Positions 37,818 through 45,514 of a stretch of 64,000 bases of DNA are shown piece after piece (the first letter of the stretch is position 1; every line of letters begins with the position of its first letter). A program made the translations under genes and the position numbers. Origin of the DNA: Acidimicrobiaceae bacterium RAAP-2 (GTDB lineage: Bacteria > Actinomycetota > Acidimicrobiia > Acidimicrobiales > RAAP-2); assembly GCA_001443545.1 (NCBI GenBank), contig LMAD01000008.1, positions 9,984 to 73,983 of the forward strand. The letters are read 5' to 3'. The notes beneath the pieces are model-generated. The model saw only the letters and a list, made by a program, of their open reading frames with translations. It was not told the origin of the DNA and did no database searches.

Positions 37818-38581
37818 CTCTTCGCTACTTGCAGAAATGGCACGGCGCCGGAAACGATTTCTTGGTCGAGGTGTTGGAGCACGGCACGGCGCCGTGGTGG
37901 GACGCCGGACTCGTGCGGGCGGTCTGCCATCGCGCGACGGGCGTCGGCGCCGATGGACTACTCCTGGCCACGGTGGGCTCTGAGGTGACGATGGTGCTCT
38001 TCAACGCCGACGGCAGCCGCGCGGAGATGTCGGGCAATGGCGTGCGGTGCCTCGCGGCGGCCGTGCGGCGCTCGACTCGTGGAACGTGGGATTCGTTGGA
38101 TGTGCAGACCGACGTAGGGATACGCCACGTGACCTTGACCGGTGATCGTGACCGTGGGAGCGGCAGCGTCGACATGGGACCGGTAATCGCCGCGCCTGGA
38201 CCAGCGGGGACGCTCGGGGTCGCCTCGGTCGGCAATCCGCACGTCGTCGTGCTCGACGAGGCGACCTGGACGACCGAGGACCGTACGAAGCGCGCGCAAG
38301 CGTGGTCCGACGAGGTGGGCGGGGCCAACGTGGAGTTCATCACGCCGGTCAGCCGCGATCGCATCGAGTTGCGCGTATTCGAACGCGGTGTTGGCTGGAC
38401 CCTGGCCTGTGGAACCGGTAGTTGCGCCGTCGCCGTGGTCGCCCGCGCTCAGGGATTCAGTGGCGACGTGGTCACCGTGGGCAACCCCGGTGGTGACCTC
38501 ACGGTTCGTCTGGACGGCGACCGTGCCAACCTCGGCGGGCCGGTCCAGTTCGTCGCCAACGTCGAGTGGCTCGCGACTTGA
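37814..38581 (+). CDS. dapF: diaminopimelate epimerase with Ser at the first catalytic Cys position
   Basis: Epimerises LL-DAP to meso-DAP. GTG 37814 overlaps the miaA stop and gives 255 residues beginning at the family strand YLQKWHGAGNDF; ATG 37805 is an alternative. GADGLL, NADGSRAEM and the second catalytic Cys in ACGTGS (Cys199) are present. At the first catalytic position the usual CGNG appears as SGNG (Ser73), although a Cys follows at 79 (SGNGVRC). In well-studied DapF both Cys residues act as acid/base, so activity or residue assignment deserves a check. Confidence 0.88.
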   Translation: MTLRYLQKWHGAGNDFLVEVLEHGTAPWWDAGLVRAVCHRATGVGADGLLLATVGSEVTMVLFNADGSRAEMSGNGVRCLAAAVRRSTRGTWDSLDVQTDVGIRHVTLTGDRDRGSGSVDMGPVIAAPGPAGTLGVASVGNPHVVVLDEATWTTEDRTKRAQAWSDEVGGANVEFITPVSRDRIELRVFERGVGWTLACGTGSCAVAVVARAQGFSGDVVTVGNPGGDLTVRLDGDRANLGGPVQFVANVEWLAT

Positions 38582-39858
38582 CGTACATTCCCTCGACCCT
38601 CATCGATCGAACGTTCCGCGAGCGGATCGTGCTCGTGGGTGTGCAGTTTCCGGGCGTTAGCGCCGATGAGTTGGAGCGCCAACTCGACGAGTTGGCGCTC
38701 CTGGTCGACACGGCGGGGGCCGACGTCGTGGCTCGAATCGTCCAGCGTCGCGACGCCCCGGACCCGGCGACCTTCCTCGGGTCGGGCAAAGTAAACGAGT
38801 TGCGAGACGTATGCCTCGCCCTGGATTCGGACACGGTCGTCTTCGAGCACGCCCTCTCGCCGGCGCAGCAGCGAAATCTAGAGAAGATACTTGGCCGCAC
38901 GGCGATCGATCGAACGGCGGTGATCCTGGACATCTTTGCCCAGAACGCTCGAACGCCCGAGGGCAAGGCGCAGGTGGAACTGGCCCTCTTGCAGTATCGA
39001 CTCCCTCGGCTTCGTCGCGCTGGGGGCTCGCTCTCCCAACAGGCGGGCGGAATCGGAACTCGGGGCCCGGGCGAGACCCAGCTCGAAGTCGATCGTCGTC
39101 GACTGGTGCACCGTATTCACCGGATTCGACAGGAGCTGAAGGAGATTGACCGGACTCGCAGCGTACAGCGACAGGGGCGCGATCGCGGTCGACACCGTGA
39201 ACTGACCCTGGTGGGCTACACGAACGCGGGCAAATCATCGATGCTGAACGCGCTCACCGACGCCGGTGTCGGGGTGGAGGACCGACTCTTCGCGACCCTC
39301 GACCCGCGAACCCGACAGCGCCAACTGCCCGGCGGTGAGACGGTACTAGTCACCGATACGGTCGGGTTCATCTCGAATCTGCCCCACGAGTTGGTCGAGG
39401 CGTTCATGAGCACGCTCCGCTCCGTCCAGTTGGCCGACTTGCTAGTTCACGTCGTCGACGCCAGCAGTGACAACGCCGAAGAGCAGATTGCGGCAGTGCA
39501 CGAGGTGCTGGGCACCATCGGGGCCGATCACGTGCCCGAGCTCTTGGTCTTCAACAGGGCCGACGTCCCTGGTTCGCGCGCCCGTGACCTGGCCAAGCTC
39601 TATCCGGGCAGCGTCTACGTCTCGGCCCTGACCGGTGAGAACCTCGACGCGGTCGTCCAGGCGATCGCCGAACGTCTCCGCATTGCGGACCGGGTCATCA
39701 CGGTTCGCCTCCCGCTCGACCGGGGTGACCTGATCGCGGCGGCGCACCGCGAGGGCGACGTCCTCGACACGACGATCGAAGACGACGCCGTGGTGTTGCG
39801 CGTCGCGCTCGACCCCGTCGGTGCCGCGCGGTTCCAGGAGTGGCGGATCTCTCTATGA
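38578..39858 (+). CDS. hflX: GTPase HflX
   Basis: Ribosome-associated GTPase that rescues or splits stalled ribosomes under stress. TTG 38578 overlaps the dapF stop (TTGA); GTG 38566 is an alternative. The HflX N-terminal domain has LLVDTAGADVV and TFLGSGKV, then a Gly-rich connection (QQAGGIGTRGPGETQLE) and a G domain with GYTNAGKSS, DTVGFISNLPH and FNRADV. About 426 residues. miaB-miaA-dapF-hflX is a recurrent actinobacterial order. Confidence 0.93.
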   Translation: MTYIPSTLIDRTFRERIVLVGVQFPGVSADELERQLDELALLVDTAGADVVARIVQRRDAPDPATFLGSGKVNELRDVCLALDSDTVVFEHALSPAQQRNLEKILGRTAIDRTAVILDIFAQNARTPEGKAQVELALLQYRLPRLRRAGGSLSQQAGGIGTRGPGETQLEVDRRRLVHRIHRIRQELKEIDRTRSVQRQGRDRGRHRELTLVGYTNAGKSSMLNALTDAGVGVEDRLFATLDPRTRQRQLPGGETVLVTDTVGFISNLPHELVEAFMSTLRSVQLADLLVHVVDASSDNAEEQIAAVHEVLGTIGADHVPELLVFNRADVPGSRARDLAKLYPGSVYVSALTGENLDAVVQAIAERLRIADRVITVRLPLDRGDLIAAAHREGDVLDTTIEDDAVVLRVALDPVGAARFQEWRISL

Positions 39859-40961
39859 CGTTTACGCCGCCGCCGTACCCTTACGAACGCCTCGACGGAA
39901 TCAAGGCCGTCGCCGGCGCTCACGAGGGCGGACCCATCGACTGCTCCATCGGGACGCCAATCGATCCACCACCGAGCGTGGTTCTCGACGAGTTGGCTCG
40001 CGGTGTTGGCGCTCGCGGGTACCCGCCGTCGGCGGGAACCGATGATTTTCGTCGCAGTGCCGCCGCGTGGCTCCGCCATCGATTCGGGATCGAGGCCGCG
40101 CCGGCGGACCTCGCGGCGTGCGTGGGGACCAAGGAGTTCGTCGCCTCACTCGCCGGCTACCTTCACCTGCGTACCCCCACTCGAGACACCGTGCTCTACC
40201 CCTCGATCAGTTATCCCACGTACGCGATGGGGGCAACGTTGGCCGGGTTACGTGCAGTACCCGTGCGGCTCGAAGACGGACGATTGGACCTGGCGAGTAT
40301 CAATCCGATCAATATCGAACGGGCGTTGGTGCTGTGGAGTAATTCGCCCTCGAACCCTACGGGCAGCCTCGAGGACCTCGACGCGGTCGCAGTGTGGGGT
40401 CGTCGACACGAGGTGCTCGTGGCGAGCGATGAGTGCTACGCCGATTTCACCTGGTCTGGAAAGCCCAAGACCATTCTTTCCTCGGGTGTCGACGGTGTCG
40501 TGGCGGTTCACTCGGCCTCCAAGCGGTCGAACCTCGCGGGACTTCGAGTTGGTTTCTACGCCGGTGACCCCGACGTCGTCGCCTACCTTCGCTCGGTTCG
40601 TCAACACGCCGGCTTGATGGTGCCCGGTCCCGTCCAGGCCGCGGCGACGGTCGCGTATCGAGATGAGGAACACGTGGTCGCGCAACGGGCTCGGTACTTC
40701 GAGCGTCTCTCGAGGTTGGCCGCCGCACTGGAGGACTTCGGTGTCGACGCCCCGATGCCCGACGGTGGGTTCTACCTGTGGTGTCGACATCGTGAGATGG
40801 ACGGTTGGGAGCTCGCCGCACGGCTGGCTGAAGTGAGTGGCCTCGTCGCGAGTCCGGGTGAACTGTACGGCGACGCGGGATCGCCCTACGTCCGAATCGC
40901 CGTGGTCCAGCCGACCGAACGGATCGAGCTCGCGGCGTCACGGCTCGCGAACGCGAAGTAG
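39855..40961 (+). CDS. dapC: succinyldiaminopimelate transaminase
   Basis: PLP-dependent fold-type I aminotransferase of about 368 residues, assigned to N-succinyl-L,L-DAP:2-oxoglutarate transamination because dapD and dapE follow directly. The Schiff-base Lys is in SASKRSNLAGLRVGF, with NPTGS, SDECYADF and the C-terminal RIAVVQP (substrate carboxylate Arg) also visible. ATG 39855 overlaps the hflX stop (ATGA). The DapC subfamily is supported by context more than by a unique motif; a generic aspartate-type aminotransferase is the alternative. Confidence 0.88.
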   Translation: MTFTPPPYPYERLDGIKAVAGAHEGGPIDCSIGTPIDPPPSVVLDELARGVGARGYPPSAGTDDFRRSAAAWLRHRFGIEAAPADLAACVGTKEFVASLAGYLHLRTPTRDTVLYPSISYPTYAMGATLAGLRAVPVRLEDGRLDLASINPINIERALVLWSNSPSNPTGSLEDLDAVAVWGRRHEVLVASDECYADFTWSGKPKTILSSGVDGVVAVHSASKRSNLAGLRVGFYAGDPDVVAYLRSVRQHAGLMVPGPVQAAATVAYRDEEHVVAQRARYFERLSRLAAALEDFGVDAPMPDGGFYLWCRHREMDGWELAARLAEVSGLVASPGELYGDAGSPYVRIAVVQPTERIELAASRLANAK

Positions 40962-40969
40962 CCCGACGG

Positions 40970-40975
40970 TACGAT
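40970..40975 (+). promoter_or_regulatory. -10-like hexamer of dapD
   Basis: TACGAT lies 6 bases before the dapD ATG in the 20-base gap after dapC, with no ribosome binding site. It suggests an internal leaderless promoter for dapD-dapE. Confidence 0.4.
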
Positions 40976-40981
40976 GGTGCC

Positions 40982-41806
40982 ATGACGACCTTGGAAGGCC
41001 GAATCGATGCGTGGTACGAACAGCTTTCCACGCTGACCCCCGACGACGTCGAGGCCCGTCGTGACGTCGAGCTCGTCATCACGAAACTCGATGACGGGCA
41101 GTTACGAGTGGCTGACGTTACGCCCGGTGGGAACGTCACGGTGCACGAGTGGGTGCGACGGGCGATTCTGCTGCTGTTTCGACTGCGCGGATTAGAGCGA
41201 AGCGAGGTCGGCCCCTTTGAGTATCTCGACAAACTCGAGTTGAAGCGGGACTACGAGCGACGGGGAGTGCGAGTGGTTCCCGGGGCGTCGGCTCGGCGCG
41301 GCAGCTTTCTCAGCCCCGGCGTCATCTTGATGCCCAGCTACGTCAATATCGGCGCGTGGGTTGGTCCGGGCACGATGGTGGACACCTGGGCGACCGTCGG
41401 GAGTTGCGCTCAGATTGGCGCCAACGTGCACCTGGCCGGTGGGGTGGGGATCGGCGGCGTGCTCGAACCGGCGAACGCCGTTCCGGTCGTCATCGAGGAC
41501 GACGCGTTCATCGGGAGTCGGTGCATGATCGTCGAGGGTGCCCGCGTCGGACGGGGCTCGGTGTTGGGGGCCGGCACGATCCTCAATCCATCGATACCGG
41601 TGATCGACGCCGAGACGGGCCAGGAGGTCTCTCGTGGCCACGTCCCCGACTACTGCGTAGCCGTGTCGGCCAACCGGCGCCGAGAGTTCCCCGGCGGTGA
41701 GTTCTACCTACCCTGTGTGTTGATCATCCGCCGTCTCAGCGAGGGTGAGCGTCACGACAAGGTCGCGCTCAACCAAGTCCTACGCGAACACGGCGTCGCG
41801 ACGTGA
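40982..41806 (+). CDS. dapD: tetrahydrodipicolinate N-succinyltransferase, E. coli-type
   Basis: Left-handed beta-helix acyltransferase that succinylates tetrahydrodipicolinate. The 274-residue length and layout match the E. coli-type DapD: an N-terminal helical domain, then hexapeptide repeats (GVILMPSYVNIGAWVGPGTMVDTWATVGS, GVGIGGVLEP, VVIEDDAFIGSRCMIVEGARVG) and a C-terminal part with VSANRRREFPGG. This differs from the longer mycobacterial DapD (about 317 residues, general knowledge). The stop overlaps the dapE GTG. Confidence 0.93.
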   Translation: MTTLEGRIDAWYEQLSTLTPDDVEARRDVELVITKLDDGQLRVADVTPGGNVTVHEWVRRAILLLFRLRGLERSEVGPFEYLDKLELKRDYERRGVRVVPGASARRGSFLSPGVILMPSYVNIGAWVGPGTMVDTWATVGSCAQIGANVHLAGGVGIGGVLEPANAVPVVIEDDAFIGSRCMIVEGARVGRGSVLGAGTILNPSIPVIDAETGQEVSRGHVPDYCVAVSANRRREFPGGEFYLPCVLIIRRLSEGERHDKVALNQVLREHGVAT

Positions 41807-42852
41807 CGCGACTCGAACTCGCCCGGGACCTGGTCCTGATCGACTCGGTCAGTGGGAACGAGGCGGCACTGGCGAGTTACGTGGCGGCTCGACTGTCCCA
41901 GAACCCTCGTTTGGACATCGAACGAGTCGGTGACAACGTGGTGGCCCGCACGACGGGCGCGCACTCGACGCGACTGATCATCGCCGGCCACCTCGACACC
42001 GTGCCCGGCGATCCGAGCGCGGCCCGCATCGAGGGTGAGACGTTGATCGGACTCGGCGCGTGCGACATGAAGGGGTCGCTGTCGGTCATACTCGACCTGG
42101 CGAGTGTCGACGCGGTCCATGGGGCGGAGCTCACCTGGGTCTTCTACGCGCGCGAGGAGATCGCGCGAGCGAAGTCCGGGCTGCGCGAGCTGCTCGAGCT
42201 GCGCCCCGATCTCGTGCGCGGTGACGTGGCGGTGCTGGGCGAGCCCACCGACGGGGTCGTGGAAGTCGGCTGTCAAGGTTCATTGCGCGTGGCGGTCACG
42301 ATGAGGGGTGTTCGGGCGCACACCGCGCGCCCGTACATGGGACGAAACGCTGTCCACCGCTTGGGCGCGGTGATCTCGCGAGTCGCTGACTACGTTCCTC
42401 GAGTCGTCGAGATCGAGGGCGTGGCCTTCACCGAGCAGATGCAGGTGGTCGAGGTAGATGGCGGCGTCGCGGGCAATGTCGTTCCCGACGTCGCCCGCTG
42501 CGTCATCAATCACCGGTTCGCGCCCGACCGCACGAGCGACGAAGCTGAATCTTCGTTACGGCACTACCTCGAGGCAGTGATAGAGGTCAGCGACTCGATA
42601 GAGGTTCTGGACTGGTCACCCGCCGCGTCCCCGGCCCTCGGCGCGCAACCCCTGCGCTTGCTGGAAGGACTCTCGGGTCGCGTGGCGCGCGCCAAAGTTG
42701 GCTGGACCGACGTCGCCACGTTCCAAGAGATGGGTATCCCGGCCGTCAATTTTGGCGCGGGAGACCCCCTATTGGCGCACCATCCTGATGAGCGGGTATC
42801 GGCCGAGGAATTGGAGCGCTTCGCCCAGGTCCTCGGCGCCTGGATTGGTTAG
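41803..42852 (+). CDS. dapE: succinyl-diaminopimelate desuccinylase
   Basis: M20-family zinc amidohydrolase releasing LL-DAP. The 349-residue protein has the metal-site segments GHLDTVPG and GACDMKGSL, catalytic-region FYAREE, GEPTDG, and a dimerisation domain with RGVRAHTARPYMGRNAVH. GTG 41803 overlaps dapD (GTGA). With dapA, dapB, dapC, dapD and dapF also in this window, the complete succinylase branch to meso-DAP is present. It converges on the next gene with a 4-base overlap. Confidence 0.93.
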   Translation: MTRLELARDLVLIDSVSGNEAALASYVAARLSQNPRLDIERVGDNVVARTTGAHSTRLIIAGHLDTVPGDPSAARIEGETLIGLGACDMKGSLSVILDLASVDAVHGAELTWVFYAREEIARAKSGLRELLELRPDLVRGDVAVLGEPTDGVVEVGCQGSLRVAVTMRGVRAHTARPYMGRNAVHRLGAVISRVADYVPRVVEIEGVAFTEQMQVVEVDGGVAGNVVPDVARCVINHRFAPDRTSDEAESSLRHYLEAVIEVSDSIEVLDWSPAASPALGAQPLRLLEGLSGRVARAKVGWTDVATFQEMGIPAVNFGAGDPLLAHHPDERVSAEELERFAQVLGAWIG

Positions 42853-43298
42853 CGCGCAACGGCTACTACGACGACGCAGGCGATCCAGAGCGTCGTTCGG
42901 ACCCAATGCCATGTTTGGAGCTGGGCGATGTCCTGGTCGTCGTGATGGCGAGAGAGTCGGTGGTGTATCGGCATCGCTTGGAGGGCGGTGAGTGCGACTG
43001 CGCCGAGTGCCAAGACCGCGTGAGCGAGTGCGAAGAGCCGGTTTGGGCCATGCAGCAGCCACCAGAGCGTTCCTATCCCTTGAACGGCCCACGCCGGTGC
43101 AACGGCGAACGAGATTCGCCGAACGTGCGCCTCGTGATACGGAAGCCACTGGCCGGCGCCGACGAGGTGAAAGGCGGGGTAGACGACCACCGCCACCGTC
43201 AGGCCGAGGCCGACGAGGTAGATATCGCTAGCCAAGAGCCAAAATTGCACGGTACGAAGTATAAATCCGCCCCCTTTTCGCTGATCGCTCCCACCCAA
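42849..43298 (-). CDS. small four-helix membrane protein, unknown function
   Basis: A 133-149 residue integral membrane protein with four hydrophobic segments. Conserved-looking polar residues include YHEAHVRRI after helix 1, PIHHRLSRHHDD after helix 3 and a QTWHWVRTTLW motif before helix 4. The His/Trp/Arg pattern resembles uncharacterised 150-residue membrane families; no name is given. TTG 43298 is the longest start. GTG 43250 is better placed before helix 1 and follows a TATACT about 6 bases upstream on the minus strand. It lies about 60 bases downstream of lexA on the same strand. Confidence 0.65.
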   Translation of the reverse strand: MGGSDQRKGGGFILRTVQFWLLASDIYLVGLGLTVAVVVYPAFHLVGAGQWLPYHEAHVRRISFAVAPAWAVQGIGTLWWLLHGPNRLFALAHAVLALGAVALTALQAMPIHHRLSRHHDDQDIAQLQTWHWVRTTLWIACVVVVAVAR

Positions 43299-43358
43299 GT
43301 TAGGCGGCGAAGTGGCTATTTGCCGTGCTCCATCATCAGCCGCGTCGGCGTGGGGCCA

Positions 43359-43982
43359 CTAATAGGAACGAAGAACAGCAATGACTCGACCGAATATCGA
43401 GACATCGTGGGCGTCGAATTCCATCGGCTCCATTTCGGGGTTCTCCGGCTTGAGCACTACTCGAGATCCTTGGGGGAAGAACCGCTTCACCGTGGCCTCG
43501 CCTTCGGGGAGCCCCGCTACGACGATCTCGCCGGTCTCGGCGTTCGACTGTCGATTCACGACCAGAAAATCTCCGGGGAGGATTCCTACGCCGGTCATCG
43601 ACTCGCCTCGGACCTGGAGGACGAAACTTTCACCACGGCCAGCGAATTGCGCGGGAACGGACATCATCTCGTGGGTGTGCTCATCGGCGAGCACGCCAGT
43701 CCCGGCGGCGACATCACCGACGAAGGGGATTCGTCGGACTAGCGAATCAGGGGCGGTCGAGTCCGAGTCTAGGCGGACCGTGAGTGTGCGTGGCTGCTGC
43801 GGGTTCTTCGCGATATATCCCGCGTCGCGCAAGACCGTGATGTGGTTCGCGACTGTTGCGGGTGATTTGAGCCCGACGTGATCACCGATCTCGCGAATGG
43901 TCGGCGGGAAGTTGCGCTCGCGCTGGCAAGCGATAATGAACTCAAGTATCTGACGGCGCATGGGGGTGAGGACCTCGGCCAC
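43359..43982 (-). CDS. lexA: LexA repressor
   Basis: SOS repressor, 207 residues from GTG 43982, which has AAAGGAG about 5 bases upstream; the frame open to 44033 would start upstream of its own operator and is rejected. The winged helix (about 1-65) contains PPTIREIGDHVGLKSPATVANHI. The C-terminal peptidase part shows the Ala93-Gly94 self-cleavage site, catalytic Ser128 (GESM) and Lys166 (TVKRFF). An SOS box lies between its promoter -10 and start codon, so it should repress itself. Confidence 0.95.
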   Translation of the reverse strand: MAEVLTPMRRQILEFIIACQRERNFPPTIREIGDHVGLKSPATVANHITVLRDAGYIAKNPQQPRTLTVRLDSDSTAPDSLVRRIPFVGDVAAGTGVLADEHTHEMMSVPAQFAGRGESFVLQVRGESMTGVGILPGDFLVVNRQSNAETGEIVVAGLPEGEATVKRFFPQGSRVVLKPENPEMEPMEFDAHDVSIFGRVIAVLRSY

Positions 43983-43999
43983 GGCACTCCTTTCACGAA

Positions 44000-44013
44000 C
44001 GAACAACTGTTCG
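44000..44013 (-). promoter_or_regulatory. SOS box of lexA
   Basis: The palindrome CGAACAACTGTTCG fits the actinobacterial LexA-box pattern CGAAC-N4-GTTCG exactly. It lies between the lexA -10 element and the GTG start, as expected for autorepression. Confidence 0.85.
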
Positions 44014-44014
44014 T

Positions 44015-44043
44015 AGCGTAGCGACTGCGCCACCGTAAATCAA
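44015..44043 (-). promoter_or_regulatory. lexA promoter
   Basis: On the minus strand TTGATT (44043-44038) and TACGCT (44020-44015) are 17 bases apart. The SOS box begins 1 base downstream of the -10. A weaker LexA-like half-match (CAAACACCTGTTCG, 44041-44054) overlaps the -35 element. Confidence 0.55.
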
Positions 44044-44243
44044 ACACCTGTTCGTATTCGGGCGAATTGTTTTTCCTCGGACCAATCGTTGGGTGACCTA
44101 GTGGAGATTCCTCGGCGCTGCTACTGTGCTGCGATGGCCAAGGTGGCCTAACAAGATCCGCTGAGGTTGCACGAACGCGTCCAGTACGTGACGAGGTCGT
44201 GTGCCCGGGGGGAATTATTGACACAGTTGAGGAGGACGGGTTG

Positions 44244-45422
44244 ATGAAGCCTCGTTTGAACAAGACGGTGGCGGCGGTTGCGACCAGTGCCCTGCTGTTG
44301 ATGGCGGTGCCGGCTGTCGGCATTGCGTCAACGTCAGGGGCTTCGGCCAAGCCGACCTACACCATTGGATATCAAGGACCGCTCTCTGGTGGAAACCAGC
44401 AGCTCGGTTTGAACATGGTTAATGCGGTGCAGTTGGCCATTAACCAGGCCAACGCCTCGGGCAAGTTGCCCTTCAAGCTGAAGTTGGCAACCTACGACGA
44501 CCAGGGTGACCCGACGATTGCACCGACTCAGGCGCAAGCCGCCATCGCGAACAAGAATGTGGTCGCGATTGTCGGACCGGCGTTCTCGGGTGCGACGGCT
44601 GCTTCGGAGCCCTTCTACCACAAGTATCATTTGGCGACGGTCAGCCCTTCGGCGACGAACCCGGCGTTGGCAACGAACCACTGGAACAACTTCTTCCGCG
44701 TTGTTGCGGACGACAGCGTCCAGGGTCCGGCGGATGCGAACTACGTGGTGCAGAAGTTGAATAAGACCAAGGTTTACGTGGTCAATGACGGTACGTCGTA
44801 CGGTTCAGGCGTCGCGCAGGCCTTCGCGGCCCAGGCGACCAAGGACCACGCGACGGTGACCCCAGCGACCGTTCCTGGCACGTCACAGTGCCAGAACGGA
44901 ACGGCATCCTCGACCGAGTACACCGCGGCAGCTGCCCAGGTCGTCGCGAATGGCGCGACTGCTCTGTTCTACGGTGGCTACTACTGCGACCTCGGTCTGT
45001 TCCTCGGTCAGTTGCAGTCGGCCGGTTACACCGGAATCGTGATGTCGGACGACGGTGCGCTTTCGCCCGCGTTGATCCAGAACACGACCCCGGCTTCGGC
45101 CGCCAACGGCGTCTACCTGACGTGCGCCTGCGCTAGTTCGACGAACAAGTCGTTCAACCGTGCGTACCAGGGGCTCGCGCACTTCAGCGCCGCCAACGCG
45201 ACCTACGCGCCCGAGTCATACGACGCGACCAACGCGATCATTGCGGCAATGAAGAAGTTGCACAAGATCACGCGTGCGGGGATCGTCGCTCAGTTGCACA
45301 GGCTGTCCATGAAGGGCATGACCAAGACGATCCGCTTCCTGCCTAACGGCAACATCGCTGGCACGGCAATCTACGTGAACCAGGTGAAGAACGGGAAGAT
45401 CGTTCAGTTGGGCCTCGAGTAA
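44244..45422 (+). CDS. branched-chain amino-acid-type ABC transporter substrate-binding protein
   Basis: Extracytoplasmic solute-binding protein of the LivJ/LivK class, 392 residues. A signal peptide (1 to about 35) ends with an ASA-type cleavage site and has no lipobox Cys. The mature part starts TYTIGYQGPLSGG and follows the type-1 periplasmic binding fold, with QAAIANKNVVAIVGPAFSG and the AFNRAYQ-like region. ATG 44244 is preceded by GGAGGA at 8 bases. It heads an operon of two permeases and two ATPases. A strong terminator follows it. Substrate class (Leu/Ile/Val, other amino acids or amides) cannot be set from sequence. Confidence 0.9.
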   Translation: MKPRLNKTVAAVATSALLLMAVPAVGIASTSGASAKPTYTIGYQGPLSGGNQQLGLNMVNAVQLAINQANASGKLPFKLKLATYDDQGDPTIAPTQAQAAIANKNVVAIVGPAFSGATAASEPFYHKYHLATVSPSATNPALATNHWNNFFRVVADDSVQGPADANYVVQKLNKTKVYVVNDGTSYGSGVAQAFAAQATKDHATVTPATVPGTSQCQNGTASSTEYTAAAAQVVANGATALFYGGYYCDLGLFLGQLQSAGYTGIVMSDDGALSPALIQNTTPASAANGVYLTCACASSTNKSFNRAYQGLAHFSAANATYAPESYDATNAIIAAMKKLHKITRAGIVAQLHRLSMKGMTKTIRFLPNGNIAGTAIYVNQVKNGKIVQLGLE

Positions 45423-45441
45423 ATACTCGAACTGCAGTGTG

Positions 45442-45477
45442 GGAAGGGCCGGGGTTCTCCCCGGCCCTTCCTTTTTT
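45442..45477 (+). terminator. intrinsic terminator between binding protein and permease genes
   Basis: A perfect 13-bp GC-rich stem (45442-45454 with 45459-45471), a TTCT loop and six T residues form a strong rho-independent terminator. Partial read-through would give much more binding protein than membrane components, a known pattern in ABC transporter operons. Confidence 0.9.
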
Positions 45478-45514
45478 GATTACACTTTCCACGGACCGGT
45501 CAAGGGGGGCACAG

